Made by a program: the position numbers and the translations under genes. DNA of 8,485 bases, from positions 1-8,485 of the forward strand of contig NZ_SVCB01000092.1 of assembly GCF_015058545.1 (NCBI RefSeq). Direction: 5' to 3'. Each line of letters opens with the position of its first letter. The stretch's first letter is position 1. Below, piece by piece: positions 1 through 4,637 of the stretch. A model generated the notes under the pieces. It was not told where the DNA came from. It did not search any database and saw only the letters and a list, made by a program, of their open reading frames with translations. The stretch comes from Veillonella sp. Lineage in GTDB: Bacteria; Bacillota; Negativicutes; Veillonellales; Veillonellaceae.

Positions 1-1
1 A

Positions 2-418
2 GATAAATTGGCAAAAGGTATAGATGTAAATCCAGAACAAGCTAAGGTGATTAGGTCAGAAATAATTAAAACGGAAACTAGAAGTCCTGATGGACAGTTT
101 ACAGTTGTAGCAACTAATTTAGATAAAGCTACTAAAGAAGCGCAAAGTTTAATTAAGAAAGAGGATGACAAACTACCTAAAGTGGCTCTAGAAAAAACAG
201 ATAGAACAGTAATTACTAAAAATGAAGATAATCAGACTGTAGATATATATAAAATCAATCTAAATAAAGCACATAAAATAAAAGCCGGTGTTACAGTTAT
301 TGATGATAAAGTATATCCAACGGTAGGATATCAGGCCGGCCGGGTTGAAGGGTTAGTGCAGTTTGATGGCTCAAAAATAAAAGGAGCTACAGTGATGTAC
401 ACTGTGGTCCAATGGTGA
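2..418 (+). CDS. Unrecognised protein, 3' end only (paralogue of the gene at 1094-1540)
   Basis: The frame is open to the left edge, so the gene is 5'-partial and its N-terminus is unseen. A TTG at position 8 has no ribosome site before it and is unlikely to be the start. The visible 138 residues are lysine-rich and polar, with no membrane segment or catalytic motif I recognise. The last 59 residues, from VDIYKINLNK to the terminal Trp, match the end of the 148-residue protein at 1094-1540 at 42 of 59 positions by hand alignment. The part before that is only loosely similar. Both proteins end in Trp and share the block YPTVGYQAG. The gene is AT-rich like the operon that follows, and a terminator begins 61 bases after its stop. 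It could be the tail of a larger secreted or phage-type protein or a small stand-alone protein; the window does not decide. Function unknown. Confidence 0.75.
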   Translation, partial: DKLAKGIDVNPEQAKVIRSEIIKTETRSPDGQFTVVATNLDKATKEAQSLIKKEDDKLPKVALEKTDRTVITKNEDNQTVDIYKINLNKAHKIKAGVTVIDDKVYPTVGYQAGRVEGLVQFDGSKIKGATVMYTVVQW

Positions 419-479
419 AAGGTACGGTGATCCGTTTATCTCGTAGCATATTGCGTTAAGTATGTGAAAAAGAAGAAAG

Positions 480-522
480 CCCAAAAGGTTAGATAAAATC
501 TAGCTTTTTGGGTACTTTTTTT
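480..522 (+). terminator. Rho-independent terminator after the left-edge gene
   Basis: A 15-bp stem (480-494 with 498-512, two G-U pairs) closes a three-base AAA loop and is followed by a T-rich run at 516-522. It isolates the left-edge gene from the operon promoter only 13 bases downstream. Confidence 0.85.
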
Positions 523-534
523 GTTTATTTTTAC

Positions 535-563
535 TTGACATTATACCGTATATACGGTATAAT
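535..563 (+). promoter_or_regulatory. Consensus sigma-70-type promoter with built-in palindromic operator
   Basis: TTGACA at 535-540 and TATAAT at 558-563 are both perfect consensus hexamers, separated by exactly 17 bp. A perfect 22-bp palindrome (541-562, half-site TTATACCGTAT) fills the whole spacer and runs into five of the six -10 bases. A protein bound there would block RNA polymerase, so this should be a strong promoter held by a dimeric repressor. The 67-residue helix-turn-helix protein encoded in the same operon is the natural candidate, giving autorepression, but that is inference. The ribosome site of the first gene lies only 12 bases beyond the -10 box. Confidence 0.9.
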
Positions 564-586
564 AAAACCATAGAAAGGAGGTAGAA

Positions 587-703
587 ATGATTGATAAAGT
601 AGATGTTGAATGGTTCATAACATTAGTAGTAATGATATGGCTAGAGTTCAGAAAAAAAGAAAAGCCCTCAAATCGTAAGCGTCGTCGAAAACAAAAACGA
701 TAA
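587..703 (+). CDS. Small basic peptide with one hydrophobic segment, 38 residues, unrecognised
   Basis: The ATG is preceded by AAGGAGG at 575-581, an ideal ribosome site five bases away, and by the consensus promoter, so translation is likely despite the small size. Residues 9-21 (WFITLVVMIWLEF) form a short hydrophobic, probably membrane-inserted stretch. The tail from residue 22 is almost wholly Arg/Lys (KRRRKQKR at the end), suggesting an N-out, C-in single-pass peptide or a nucleic-acid or membrane-surface binder. The shape recalls small membrane toxins and holin-like or phage accessory peptides, but I see no specific family match. It is the first gene of the operon. A GAAA-loop hairpin lies between it and the next gene. 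Function unknown. Confidence 0.65.
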   Translation: MIDKVDVEWFITLVVMIWLEFRKKEKPSNRKRRRKQKR

Positions 704-715
704 GAGAGCGGTGAA

Positions 716-735
716 GGGAGAGGGAAACCTCTCCT
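716..735 (+). other. GAAA-tetraloop hairpin between the two small-peptide genes
   Basis: GGAGAGG (717-723) pairs perfectly with CCTCTCC (728-734) around a GAAA loop, and a G-U pair (716/735) can extend the stem. No T-run follows, so it is not a normal terminator. It may protect or process the operon mRNA, or attenuate expression between genes 1 and 2. Confidence 0.6.
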
Positions 736-768
736 GACACTTTCATTATATCATAAGGAGTGAATGCG

Positions 769-897
769 ATGAAAGACATTATAGCAATTATAGGCATTGC
801 CATTTTAATATATTTTATAGACTTTGATAAGGACGCCGTAAAAGCTTTGATTACCGGATGTGTTATAGGATATTACATATACAGGAGGATCCGATGA
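769..897 (+). CDS. Small hydrophobic membrane peptide, 42 residues, unrecognised
   Basis: The ATG follows AAGGAG at 755-760 with eight bases of spacing. Residues 4-17 are almost all Ile/Ala/Leu/Phe (for example IIAIIGIAILIYF). A short charged loop DFDKDAVK follows, then a second hydrophobic stretch, ALITGCVIGYYIY (26-38), ending in RRIR. This predicts a two-helix hairpin in the cytoplasmic membrane with both ends inside. Its TGA overlaps the ATG of the helix-turn-helix gene (ATGA at 894-897), so the two are probably translationally coupled. It could be a small toxin, a holin-like peptide or a partner that anchors one of its neighbours. No family is recognised; the reading frame is supported by its ribosome site and its overlap. 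Confidence 0.65.
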   Translation: MKDIIAIIGIAILIYFIDFDKDAVKALITGCVIGYYIYRRIR

Positions 898-1097
898 ATT
901 ACATTGATAAAGTATTAACTCTGGAAGAAGCCGCGGAATTATGGGGAAAGAGTACAGATTCATTGCGTCAAGCTTGTATTGAAAGAAATGGAAAACCACC
1001 ACGATTTAAGATAGGCGTTGAGGCTAGGCAATCAAAACGTATATGGTTAGTAACATATGATGGCATGAAACGCCTATATGGTGAGCCGATGAAATGA
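894..1097 (+). CDS. Small helix-turn-helix DNA-binding protein, 67 residues
   Basis: The start is ATG 894, with AGGAGG at 883-888 five bases upstream; an upstream in-frame GTG at 858 has no such site. Residues 8-28 (LTLEEAAELWGKS, then TDSLRQACI) form a helix-turn-helix of the kind found in MerR/excisionase-like and small antitoxin-like regulators. The rest contains a basic turn, a strand (RIWLVT) and a short helix ending LYGEP, as in a compact winged fold. It overlaps the genes on both sides through ATGA (894-897 and 1094-1097), so all three products should be made together. The likely role is autorepressor of the palindromic promoter at 535-563, or the regulatory/antitoxin half of a pair with the 148-residue protein. 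An excisionase role is possible, but no integrase gene is visible. Confidence 0.75.
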   Translation: MNYIDKVLTLEEAAELWGKSTDSLRQACIERNGKPPRFKIGVEARQSKRIWLVTYDGMKRLYGEPMK

Positions 1098-1540
1098 TAT
1101 GTTTTGATGTCACTACCACGCAAGATACCAAGGCCCTGTCTAAAGTCATTGATGTTAAACCAGATACAGCCGTACAAATTCAACACGAGATACAAAAGGC
1201 TAATGAGCCTACAGTTACATATTATGTACAGGCTCCGGATGTAAATACGGCGGCTAAACAGACGCAAAAAGCAATTAATAACCATGAGCTATCATTACCT
1301 TTAGCAATCAATGAGAAAAGTGATAAAACTATAGTCAATCCAAATGAAGCGGCGCAAAAAGTTGATGTGTATAAAATTAACTTAAATAAGTCGCATAAAA
1401 TCAAATCGGGGGTGACTGTGATTGATAATAAAATATATCCCACTGTAGGATATCAAGCAGGACAATTTGAAGGGCTTGTACACTTCAAAGATAACGGAAT
1501 AAAAGGGGCTAGTATCCTCTATACAGTGAAGGAATGGTAG
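1094..1540 (+). CDS. Unrecognised 148-residue protein, paralogue of the left-edge gene
   Basis: It begins within the stop of the helix-turn-helix gene (ATGA at 1094-1097). Only a weak purine stretch precedes it, so translation probably depends on coupling. There is no signal peptide and no membrane segment. The N-terminal part (about residues 10-88) is polar and Gln/Lys/Asn-rich. The C-terminal 59 residues, from VDVYKINLNK through GVTVID and YPTVGYQAG to the final Trp, are conserved with the left-edge gene (42 of 59 identical by hand). Silent positions differ widely between the copies, so the duplication is old or the two arrived separately. A shared C-terminal module with differing N-termini suggests a common interaction or fold at the end. 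A terminator follows 40 bases after the stop. Effector, immunity or structural roles all remain open. Confidence 0.75.
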   Translation: MICFDVTTTQDTKALSKVIDVKPDTAVQIQHEIQKANEPTVTYYVQAPDVNTAAKQTQKAINNHELSLPLAINEKSDKTIVNPNEAAQKVDVYKINLNKSHKIKSGVTVIDNKIYPTVGYQAGQFEGLVHFKDNGIKGASILYTVKEW

Positions 1541-1549
1541 TATATACTA
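1538..1549. repeat. 12-bp perfect palindrome over a stop codon, sharing the operator core
   Basis: TAGTATATACTA is a perfect palindrome that includes the TAG stop of the preceding gene. Its central eight bases, GTATATAC, are the same as the centre of the operator palindrome (548-555). It may be a second, weaker site for the same regulator, or chance in AT-rich DNA. Confidence 0.4.
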
Positions 1550-1580
1550 TAAAAGAGACTAGTAGTGAGCGAACGTCTTA

Positions 1581-1616
1581 CAAGGGTAGCATGCGTGCTG
1601 CCCTTGTTTAGTTTTA
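1581..1616 (+). terminator. Rho-independent terminator after the four-gene operon
   Basis: CAAGGGTAGCA (1581-1591) pairs with TGCTGCCCTTG (1596-1606), with one G-U pair, around a four-base loop. It is followed by an interrupted T-rich run at 1606-1615. Confidence 0.8.
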
Positions 1617-1637
1617 CGGCAAAAAAACGGCAAAAAT
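1616..1637. repeat. Two tandem 11-bp repeats (ACGGCAAAAA core)
   Basis: ACGGCAAAAA occurs at 1616-1625 and again at 1627-1636, giving two 11-bp units. They lie just past the operon terminator, where the base composition changes. They could mark an insertion boundary or a recombinase arm site; two copies alone do not prove either. Confidence 0.5.
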
Positions 1638-1672
1638 TGTATAGAAAAGATGCATTTTTATAGATATTGTTT

Positions 1673-1693
1673 TTAATCAAAAATATTGATTAA
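1673..1693. promoter_or_regulatory. 8-5-8 inverted repeat, candidate operator
   Basis: TTAATCAA (1673-1680) and TTGATTAA (1686-1693) are exact inverted copies five bases apart. The site lies about 30 bp before the distal promoter of the membrane-anchored protein gene. No T-run follows, so a protein-binding site is more likely than a terminator. The half-sites resemble FNR-type sequence, but their orientation and spacing differ from the usual TTGAT-N4-ATCAA. Confidence 0.4.
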
Positions 1694-1793
1694 GTAGCGT
1701 TATTGCTTGTTTTCATAAAAAAGTAGACAAATAAAATCGATACGGAGTATTATATAATAATATAGGAATAAATAGGAAGGCCGATGCGGATTT

Positions 1794-1825
1794 TTGACAA
1801 GCATTAATCGTGTGGTCTATATAAT
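1794..1825 (+). promoter_or_regulatory. Candidate proximal promoter of the membrane-anchored protein gene
   Basis: TTGACA at 1794-1799 is a perfect -35 box. Downstream are TATATA at 1818-1823 (18-bp spacing) and TATAAT at 1820-1825 (20-bp spacing). Initiation here would give a leader of roughly 20 bases carrying only the ribosome site, consistent with the ATG at 1854. Confidence 0.55.
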
Positions 1826-1853
1826 TCAAATAAACTACGGCAGGAGGAATAAC

Positions 1854-3476
1854 ATGTCTGCATTTATACCATATTTAGTAGTGTTGGGGGTTATCGTCGT
1901 ATTTTTCGGCGTATGCTATTTAGTATTTCGCGATAGCGATAAATCGGAAAAGACGAACGGTGCAGCCACTGACAATGTAAGCAATCGAGATTATTATGAG
2001 CGTAAACGTCGCGATCACGGCGCTGCCTATTACCGTGAAGATGCTAAACAGAATCGAGATAACTTTGGTGCCGGGCGTGCTTACCAAGGCGGTAGCCATC
2101 AAGCAACCGGAAGTCATGAAGAAACATCCGATAAAGAGATGGCCACCACGTTCGTTCCCTTGTCTAATACGCAAATGGAATCCGATTTTCATAATGCGAT
2201 GACGGAACCGTCTGCATCGCGATTCGGTTCGGCTCATGACGATTCATCGGAAAGCAGTTTAAACCGTGACATAGTGTCTGATTTGGACATTACGAAGCCT
2301 ATGCTTAAAATTCCAACCGAACCGCCAACAGCCGCTTTAGATGACAGCGAATTAACGCGTCGTATTCATCGTGTGACACCGACTGAAGCAACGTCGGAGG
2401 AAGTAGCGGATGATGCAACTCGCATTATTCCGATTGTACGTGACCATGCAGGTTCTGATGCGGCCATTCATGGCACCGGTCGCGGTGCAAGCCATATCGG
2501 CTATGGTGAGCCGGACATGTCCGACTTAATTACCCTTGGCACATCGCACTTCATGAGTTCTTTCGGTGCCGTTAGCGCCAGCACTAAAGAACAGGTATTG
2601 GATATTACTAAAACGGCTTTCGACCGCTTAGGCATCACTGCCAGTGGCGAATTACATGCGTTGTTGGAAAATATCGTGGTGCAGGAAGCCTTGCTTTGTA
2701 TGCAAAAAGCTTACGCTACAACGCCAACGGTGTGGATGAAGGAAACTGCTATTGAGGCCTTTGTGGACGTAGTACAGCAGCCTAAATCCAGTACACCGTA
2801 CTTGGTGGCGTTTGATGCCCTTCGCATCTTGCCGCATTTGCAGCTCGGCCATTTTCAGATTATGGCTTTGGCGTTATTGCTTCAATACTCCCGCAATTCC
2901 AACAACTACAGCTTGGAACATTTACAGCATTATGTAGATAAATATATCGAGCCGTTCTTGTCCGAATTGCCACGGGAAGAAGCGATGTATCGTCAATTGG
3001 ATTACCTTCGTTGCTCCATTCAAGAACCGGAACGTAATACCTTCTGGGATATTATGGTTCATTCCTATCCGCTCGTATTCGGTTATGCCGGTTTTGACAA
3101 AGATGAATTGACCCGTGCTTTGCGCGGTAATTATTTGGATGCTCGCTATGTGGTGAAAAGTGTAAACTCTCCGCTTCTTAAATTAGCGGTTGTCGATGAA
3201 GGGTTGGCACCGCGCTACTTCCAGATGGCTCATTTGGATAATCCGGAAATTCAGCAACATATTTTAGGGTTAGCGATGAGTAAACCGGTTGATTTTAACT
3301 CGACTGAACGCAAACAGGTATTGGAATACATTTCACCGGTATTGCCTAAAGTGGCTGATATGTATGACTCCATGCCACTTAGCCATTCCAGCTTGACGCT
3401 CTTGGGGCTCTATTTAGGGCGTGCTCATGTGAAAGTAACCATTGGCGAAGAATTCGATTTGTCCCCGTGGTTCTAA
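1854..3476 (+). CDS. Membrane-anchored protein of unknown function, possible LPO_1073/Vpar_1526 family
   Basis: The start is ATG 1854, behind AGGAGG (1842-1847); an upstream TTG frame start would fall inside the promoter. Of 540 residues, 4-25 form one membrane helix followed by a charged stretch (RDSDKSEK). A polar, low-complexity linker of about 200 residues follows, rich in Asp, Ser, Thr and Arg and probably disordered. From about residue 222 to the end the protein is a mostly helical globular domain ending in DLSPWF. An N-terminal anchor with the domain in the cytoplasm is the likely topology, an arrangement like ZipA but without visible similarity to it. From memory, the C-terminal part fits the family named LPO_1073/Vpar_1526 (Legionella and Veillonella members), whose function is unknown to me. 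No catalytic motif is seen. Its base composition matches the later chromosomal genes, not the AT-rich left region. It appears to be monocistronic. Confidence 0.8.
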   Translation: MSAFIPYLVVLGVIVVFFGVCYLVFRDSDKSEKTNGAATDNVSNRDYYERKRRDHGAAYYREDAKQNRDNFGAGRAYQGGSHQATGSHEETSDKEMATTFVPLSNTQMESDFHNAMTEPSASRFGSAHDDSSESSLNRDIVSDLDITKPMLKIPTEPPTAALDDSELTRRIHRVTPTEATSEEVADDATRIIPIVRDHAGSDAAIHGTGRGASHIGYGEPDMSDLITLGTSHFMSSFGAVSASTKEQVLDITKTAFDRLGITASGELHALLENIVVQEALLCMQKAYATTPTVWMKETAIEAFVDVVQQPKSSTPYLVAFDALRILPHLQLGHFQIMALALLLQYSRNSNNYSLEHLQHYVDKYIEPFLSELPREEAMYRQLDYLRCSIQEPERNTFWDIMVHSYPLVFGYAGFDKDELTRALRGNYLDARYVVKSVNSPLLKLAVVDEGLAPRYFQMAHLDNPEIQQHILGLAMSKPVDFNSTERKQVLEYISPVLPKVADMYDSMPLSHSSLTLLGLYLGRAHVKVTIGEEFDLSPWF

Positions 3477-3558
3477 CTTAAGCGCCGGAACTTAAGCTCA
3501 GTTAAAGTTATGCGGTAAAATTTAACGCGTTTCTAAAATAAAATCTATTATATAAATA

Positions 3559-3596
3559 AAGAGTGTATCTCAGGCTGATGCCGGGGATACACTCTT
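3559..3596. terminator. Hairpin between convergent genes, probable bidirectional terminator
   Basis: AAGAGTGTATC (3559-3569) pairs perfectly with GATACACTCTT (3586-3596), and an inner GGC/GCC stem can form in the loop. The plus-strand T-run is poor, but on the minus strand the stem is followed by T-rich sequence. It may therefore serve the regulator gene as well as, or better than, the membrane-protein gene. Confidence 0.6.
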
Positions 3597-3605
3597 CGTG
3601 CTTTA

Positions 3606-3692
3606 TTCGCTAGTGTTTCTTATATTCGATAGTATCTCATGTATGCTACTATCTGATATTCGCTAGTATCTCATGTTTGATAGTAGCTCATG
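3606..3692. repeat. Tandem array of about five 17-bp units
   Basis: Head-to-tail units start at 3606 (19 bases, most diverged), 3625, 3642, 3659 and 3676. The clearest are TTCGATAGTATCTCATG (3625), TTCGCTAGTATCTCATG (3659) and TTTGATAGTAGCTCATG (3676). The unit at 3642 is degenerate. Its TACTATC pairs with GATAGTA of the unit before it, so a hairpin is also possible. The array ends 17 bases before the minus-strand regulator gene's stop and would lie in that gene's 3' untranslated RNA. There are no unique spacers, so it is not a CRISPR. Confidence 0.75.
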
Positions 3693-3708
3693 TTCAATAT
3701 TATTTTAC

Positions 3709-4425
3709 TTAAAAACTATACTCATTAATCGCATTTAAATCCAATAGCTCAACTTTTTTACCTTCAAATTCGATTATCTTTTCATCCTGCAAGCGGCCCA
3801 GTTCGCGGCTTAAGGATGTGCGCGATACATTGAGCACGTCCGCCATTTCCTGACGGTTGTGGGGCAGGCGAATGGGGTTTTGTTTTTGGTAAGTATATAA
3901 ATCATCAAAGTAGGCAAAGATTCGTTCACGCATCCCTTTTAAGGATAAATAGTGAACCTTCCGAGTGAGGGCCAAGGCTTTTTCAGACATGTCATGCAAC
4001 AAATTGGTTAGAATCTGCACCTGGCAGGCATCGCAATTGTTGAACGATGTGGTGAAAGCTGACTTTGGCAAGAAAAGAACGGTGCTGTCCTGCGTCGTTT
4101 GAATGGTGGCGGGCCAGTTTGGCATGTCCGTGAAGAGGATGGCTTCGCCGAACATGGCGGACGGCGTAAGGTCGGTCATAATGGTTCGTTGGCCTAAGAC
4201 GTTTTCACGGGTCAGATGGGCATGGCCTTTGAGTAAAATGCCAATTCCTTCCATGGGTTCACCGGCAATGGCGATAAAGCTATTTTTTTTATAATTGGAA
4301 ATAGATAAGTTCGGTGAACTTAAAAAGCGACGCAACTGTTCTTCCGAAAGGTCGCGAAACAGAGGACTGCTGCTGAGCACAGCCAGATATTCCGTTACAA
4401 GTTCAGTAGATAATCCGATATGCAT
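3709..4425 (-). CDS. Crp/Fnr-family transcriptional regulator (HcpR-like by position)
   Basis: The protein has 238 residues, the usual length for the family. The ATG (complement of 4423-4425) follows AAGGAGG at a five-base spacing. Residues about 20-125 form the cyclic-nucleotide-type beta-barrel, with the cassette-like GEAILF at 93-98. The Arg that binds the cAMP phosphate in Crp is not there (PNWPATI, 102-108), so cAMP is an unlikely ligand. A long dimer helix (about 135-160) leads to a helix-turn-helix at 190-218, with recognition helix SRTSLSRELGRL (201-212). The only cysteines are C131 and C134 (CDAC), too few for an FNR-type [4Fe-4S] cluster but possibly redox-active. The gene is divergent from hcp with a shared 212-bp spacer. 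Known HcpR proteins are Crp/Fnr regulators that activate hcp in response to nitrosative stress, so this role is inferred from position. Autoregulation is suggested by a palindrome over its -10 box. Confidence 0.85.
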   Translation of the reverse strand: MHIGLSTELVTEYLAVLSSSPLFRDLSEEQLRRFLSSPNLSISNYKKNSFIAIAGEPMEGIGILLKGHAHLTRENVLGQRTIMTDLTPSAMFGEAILFTDMPNWPATIQTTQDSTVLFLPKSAFTTSFNNCDACQVQILTNLLHDMSEKALALTRKVHYLSLKGMRERIFAYFDDLYTYQKQNPIRLPHNRQEMADVLNVSRTSLSRELGRLQDEKIIEFEGKKVELLDLNAINEYSF

Positions 4426-4485
4426 AGGAGCCTCCTTAATATAAAATTTTTGTAAATGTTGCCATAGCTACAGTTTTTTACCTAT

Positions 4486-4515
4486 AAGTATACTATACTT
4501 TAAATGTAGTCACAA
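4486..4515 (-). promoter_or_regulatory. Promoter of the Crp/Fnr gene with an overlapping 7-1-7 palindrome
   Basis: On the minus strand, TTGTGA (4515-4510) and TATACT (4492-4487) are separated by 17 bp. AAGTATA (4486-4492) and TATACTT (4494-4500) form a perfect inverted repeat around one central C, covering this -10 box. The symmetry suggests a repressor or autoregulator site. The palindrome also carries a TATACT on the plus strand. Confidence 0.6.
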
Positions 4516-4542
4516 AGTAAACAACTTTCCATAAGTGACAAT

Positions 4543-4572
4543 TTGATTTTGTAATAAGCAAGTATTTTATAT
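4543..4572 (+). promoter_or_regulatory. Weak candidate promoter of hcp
   Basis: TTGATT (4543-4548) lies 18 bp before TTATAT (4567-4572). Both are poor matches to consensus, which would fit a promoter that needs an activator such as the neighbouring Crp/Fnr protein. A GTCAC/GTGAC pair at 4509-4513 and 4535-4539 lies just upstream, but its halves are only five bases and far apart. Confidence 0.3.
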
Positions 4573-4578
4573 TTTTTG

Positions 4579-4623
4579 CTTTCTTACGAGTGATAAGAAA
4601 GTACTGTGTCGGGAGAGTCCCGA
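4579..4623 (+). promoter_or_regulatory. Two consecutive hairpins in the hcp leader
   Basis: CTTTCTTA (4579-4586) pairs with TAAGAAAG (4594-4601) around seven bases. TCGGGA (4609-4614) pairs with TCCCGA (4618-4623) around GAG. The second ends two bases before the ribosome site AAGGAGG (4626-4632), so it could limit or pace ribosome loading. The first could equally be a protein operator in the DNA. Confidence 0.5.
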
Positions 4624-4637
4624 AGAAGGAGGCTATT

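Larger units (their letters stand above)
1541..1853. other. Intergenic stretch at the edge of the AT-rich region
   Basis: This stretch holds, in order, the operon terminator, a doubled 11-bp repeat, an 8-5-8 inverted repeat, a candidate distal promoter (TAGACA 1724-1729 with TATTAT 1748-1753) and a closer promoter for the next gene. A seven-codon ORF (1784-1807, MRIFDKH) has a fair ribosome site (AGGAAGG, 1774-1780). It overlaps the -35 box of the closer promoter, so it could be translated only from distal transcripts. No convincing gene is present. Confidence 0.6.

Noticed and set aside
858..893. Upstream GTG start for the helix-turn-helix gene
   Set aside because: It has no ribosome site, whereas AGGAGG fits ATG 894 and the ATGA overlap.
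894..1097. Excisionase of an integrative element
   Set aside because: Such small helix-turn-helix proteins can be excisionases, but no integrase or attachment site is in the window, so the label is not supported.
1794..1853. Upstream TTG start for the membrane-anchored protein
   Set aside because: The TTG is part of a -35 box, and a strong ribosome site directly precedes ATG 1854.
3477..3496. Two CTTAAG copies after the stop codon as a terminator
   Set aside because: The stem is only six AT-rich pairs with no T-run; the hairpin at 3559-3596 is a better candidate.
3606..3692. Possible CRISPR array
   Set aside because: The 17-bp units abut with no unique spacers, and no cas gene is present.
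4509..4539. GTCAC ... GTGAC as an HcpR operator
   Set aside because: The halves are only five bases and 21 bases apart, too weak and too wide for a Crp/Fnr dimer site.
4590..4637. Upstream in-frame start for hcp adding 16 residues
   Set aside because: The added sequence would be encoded by the leader hairpins and the ribosome site; family members begin directly before the first CxxC.
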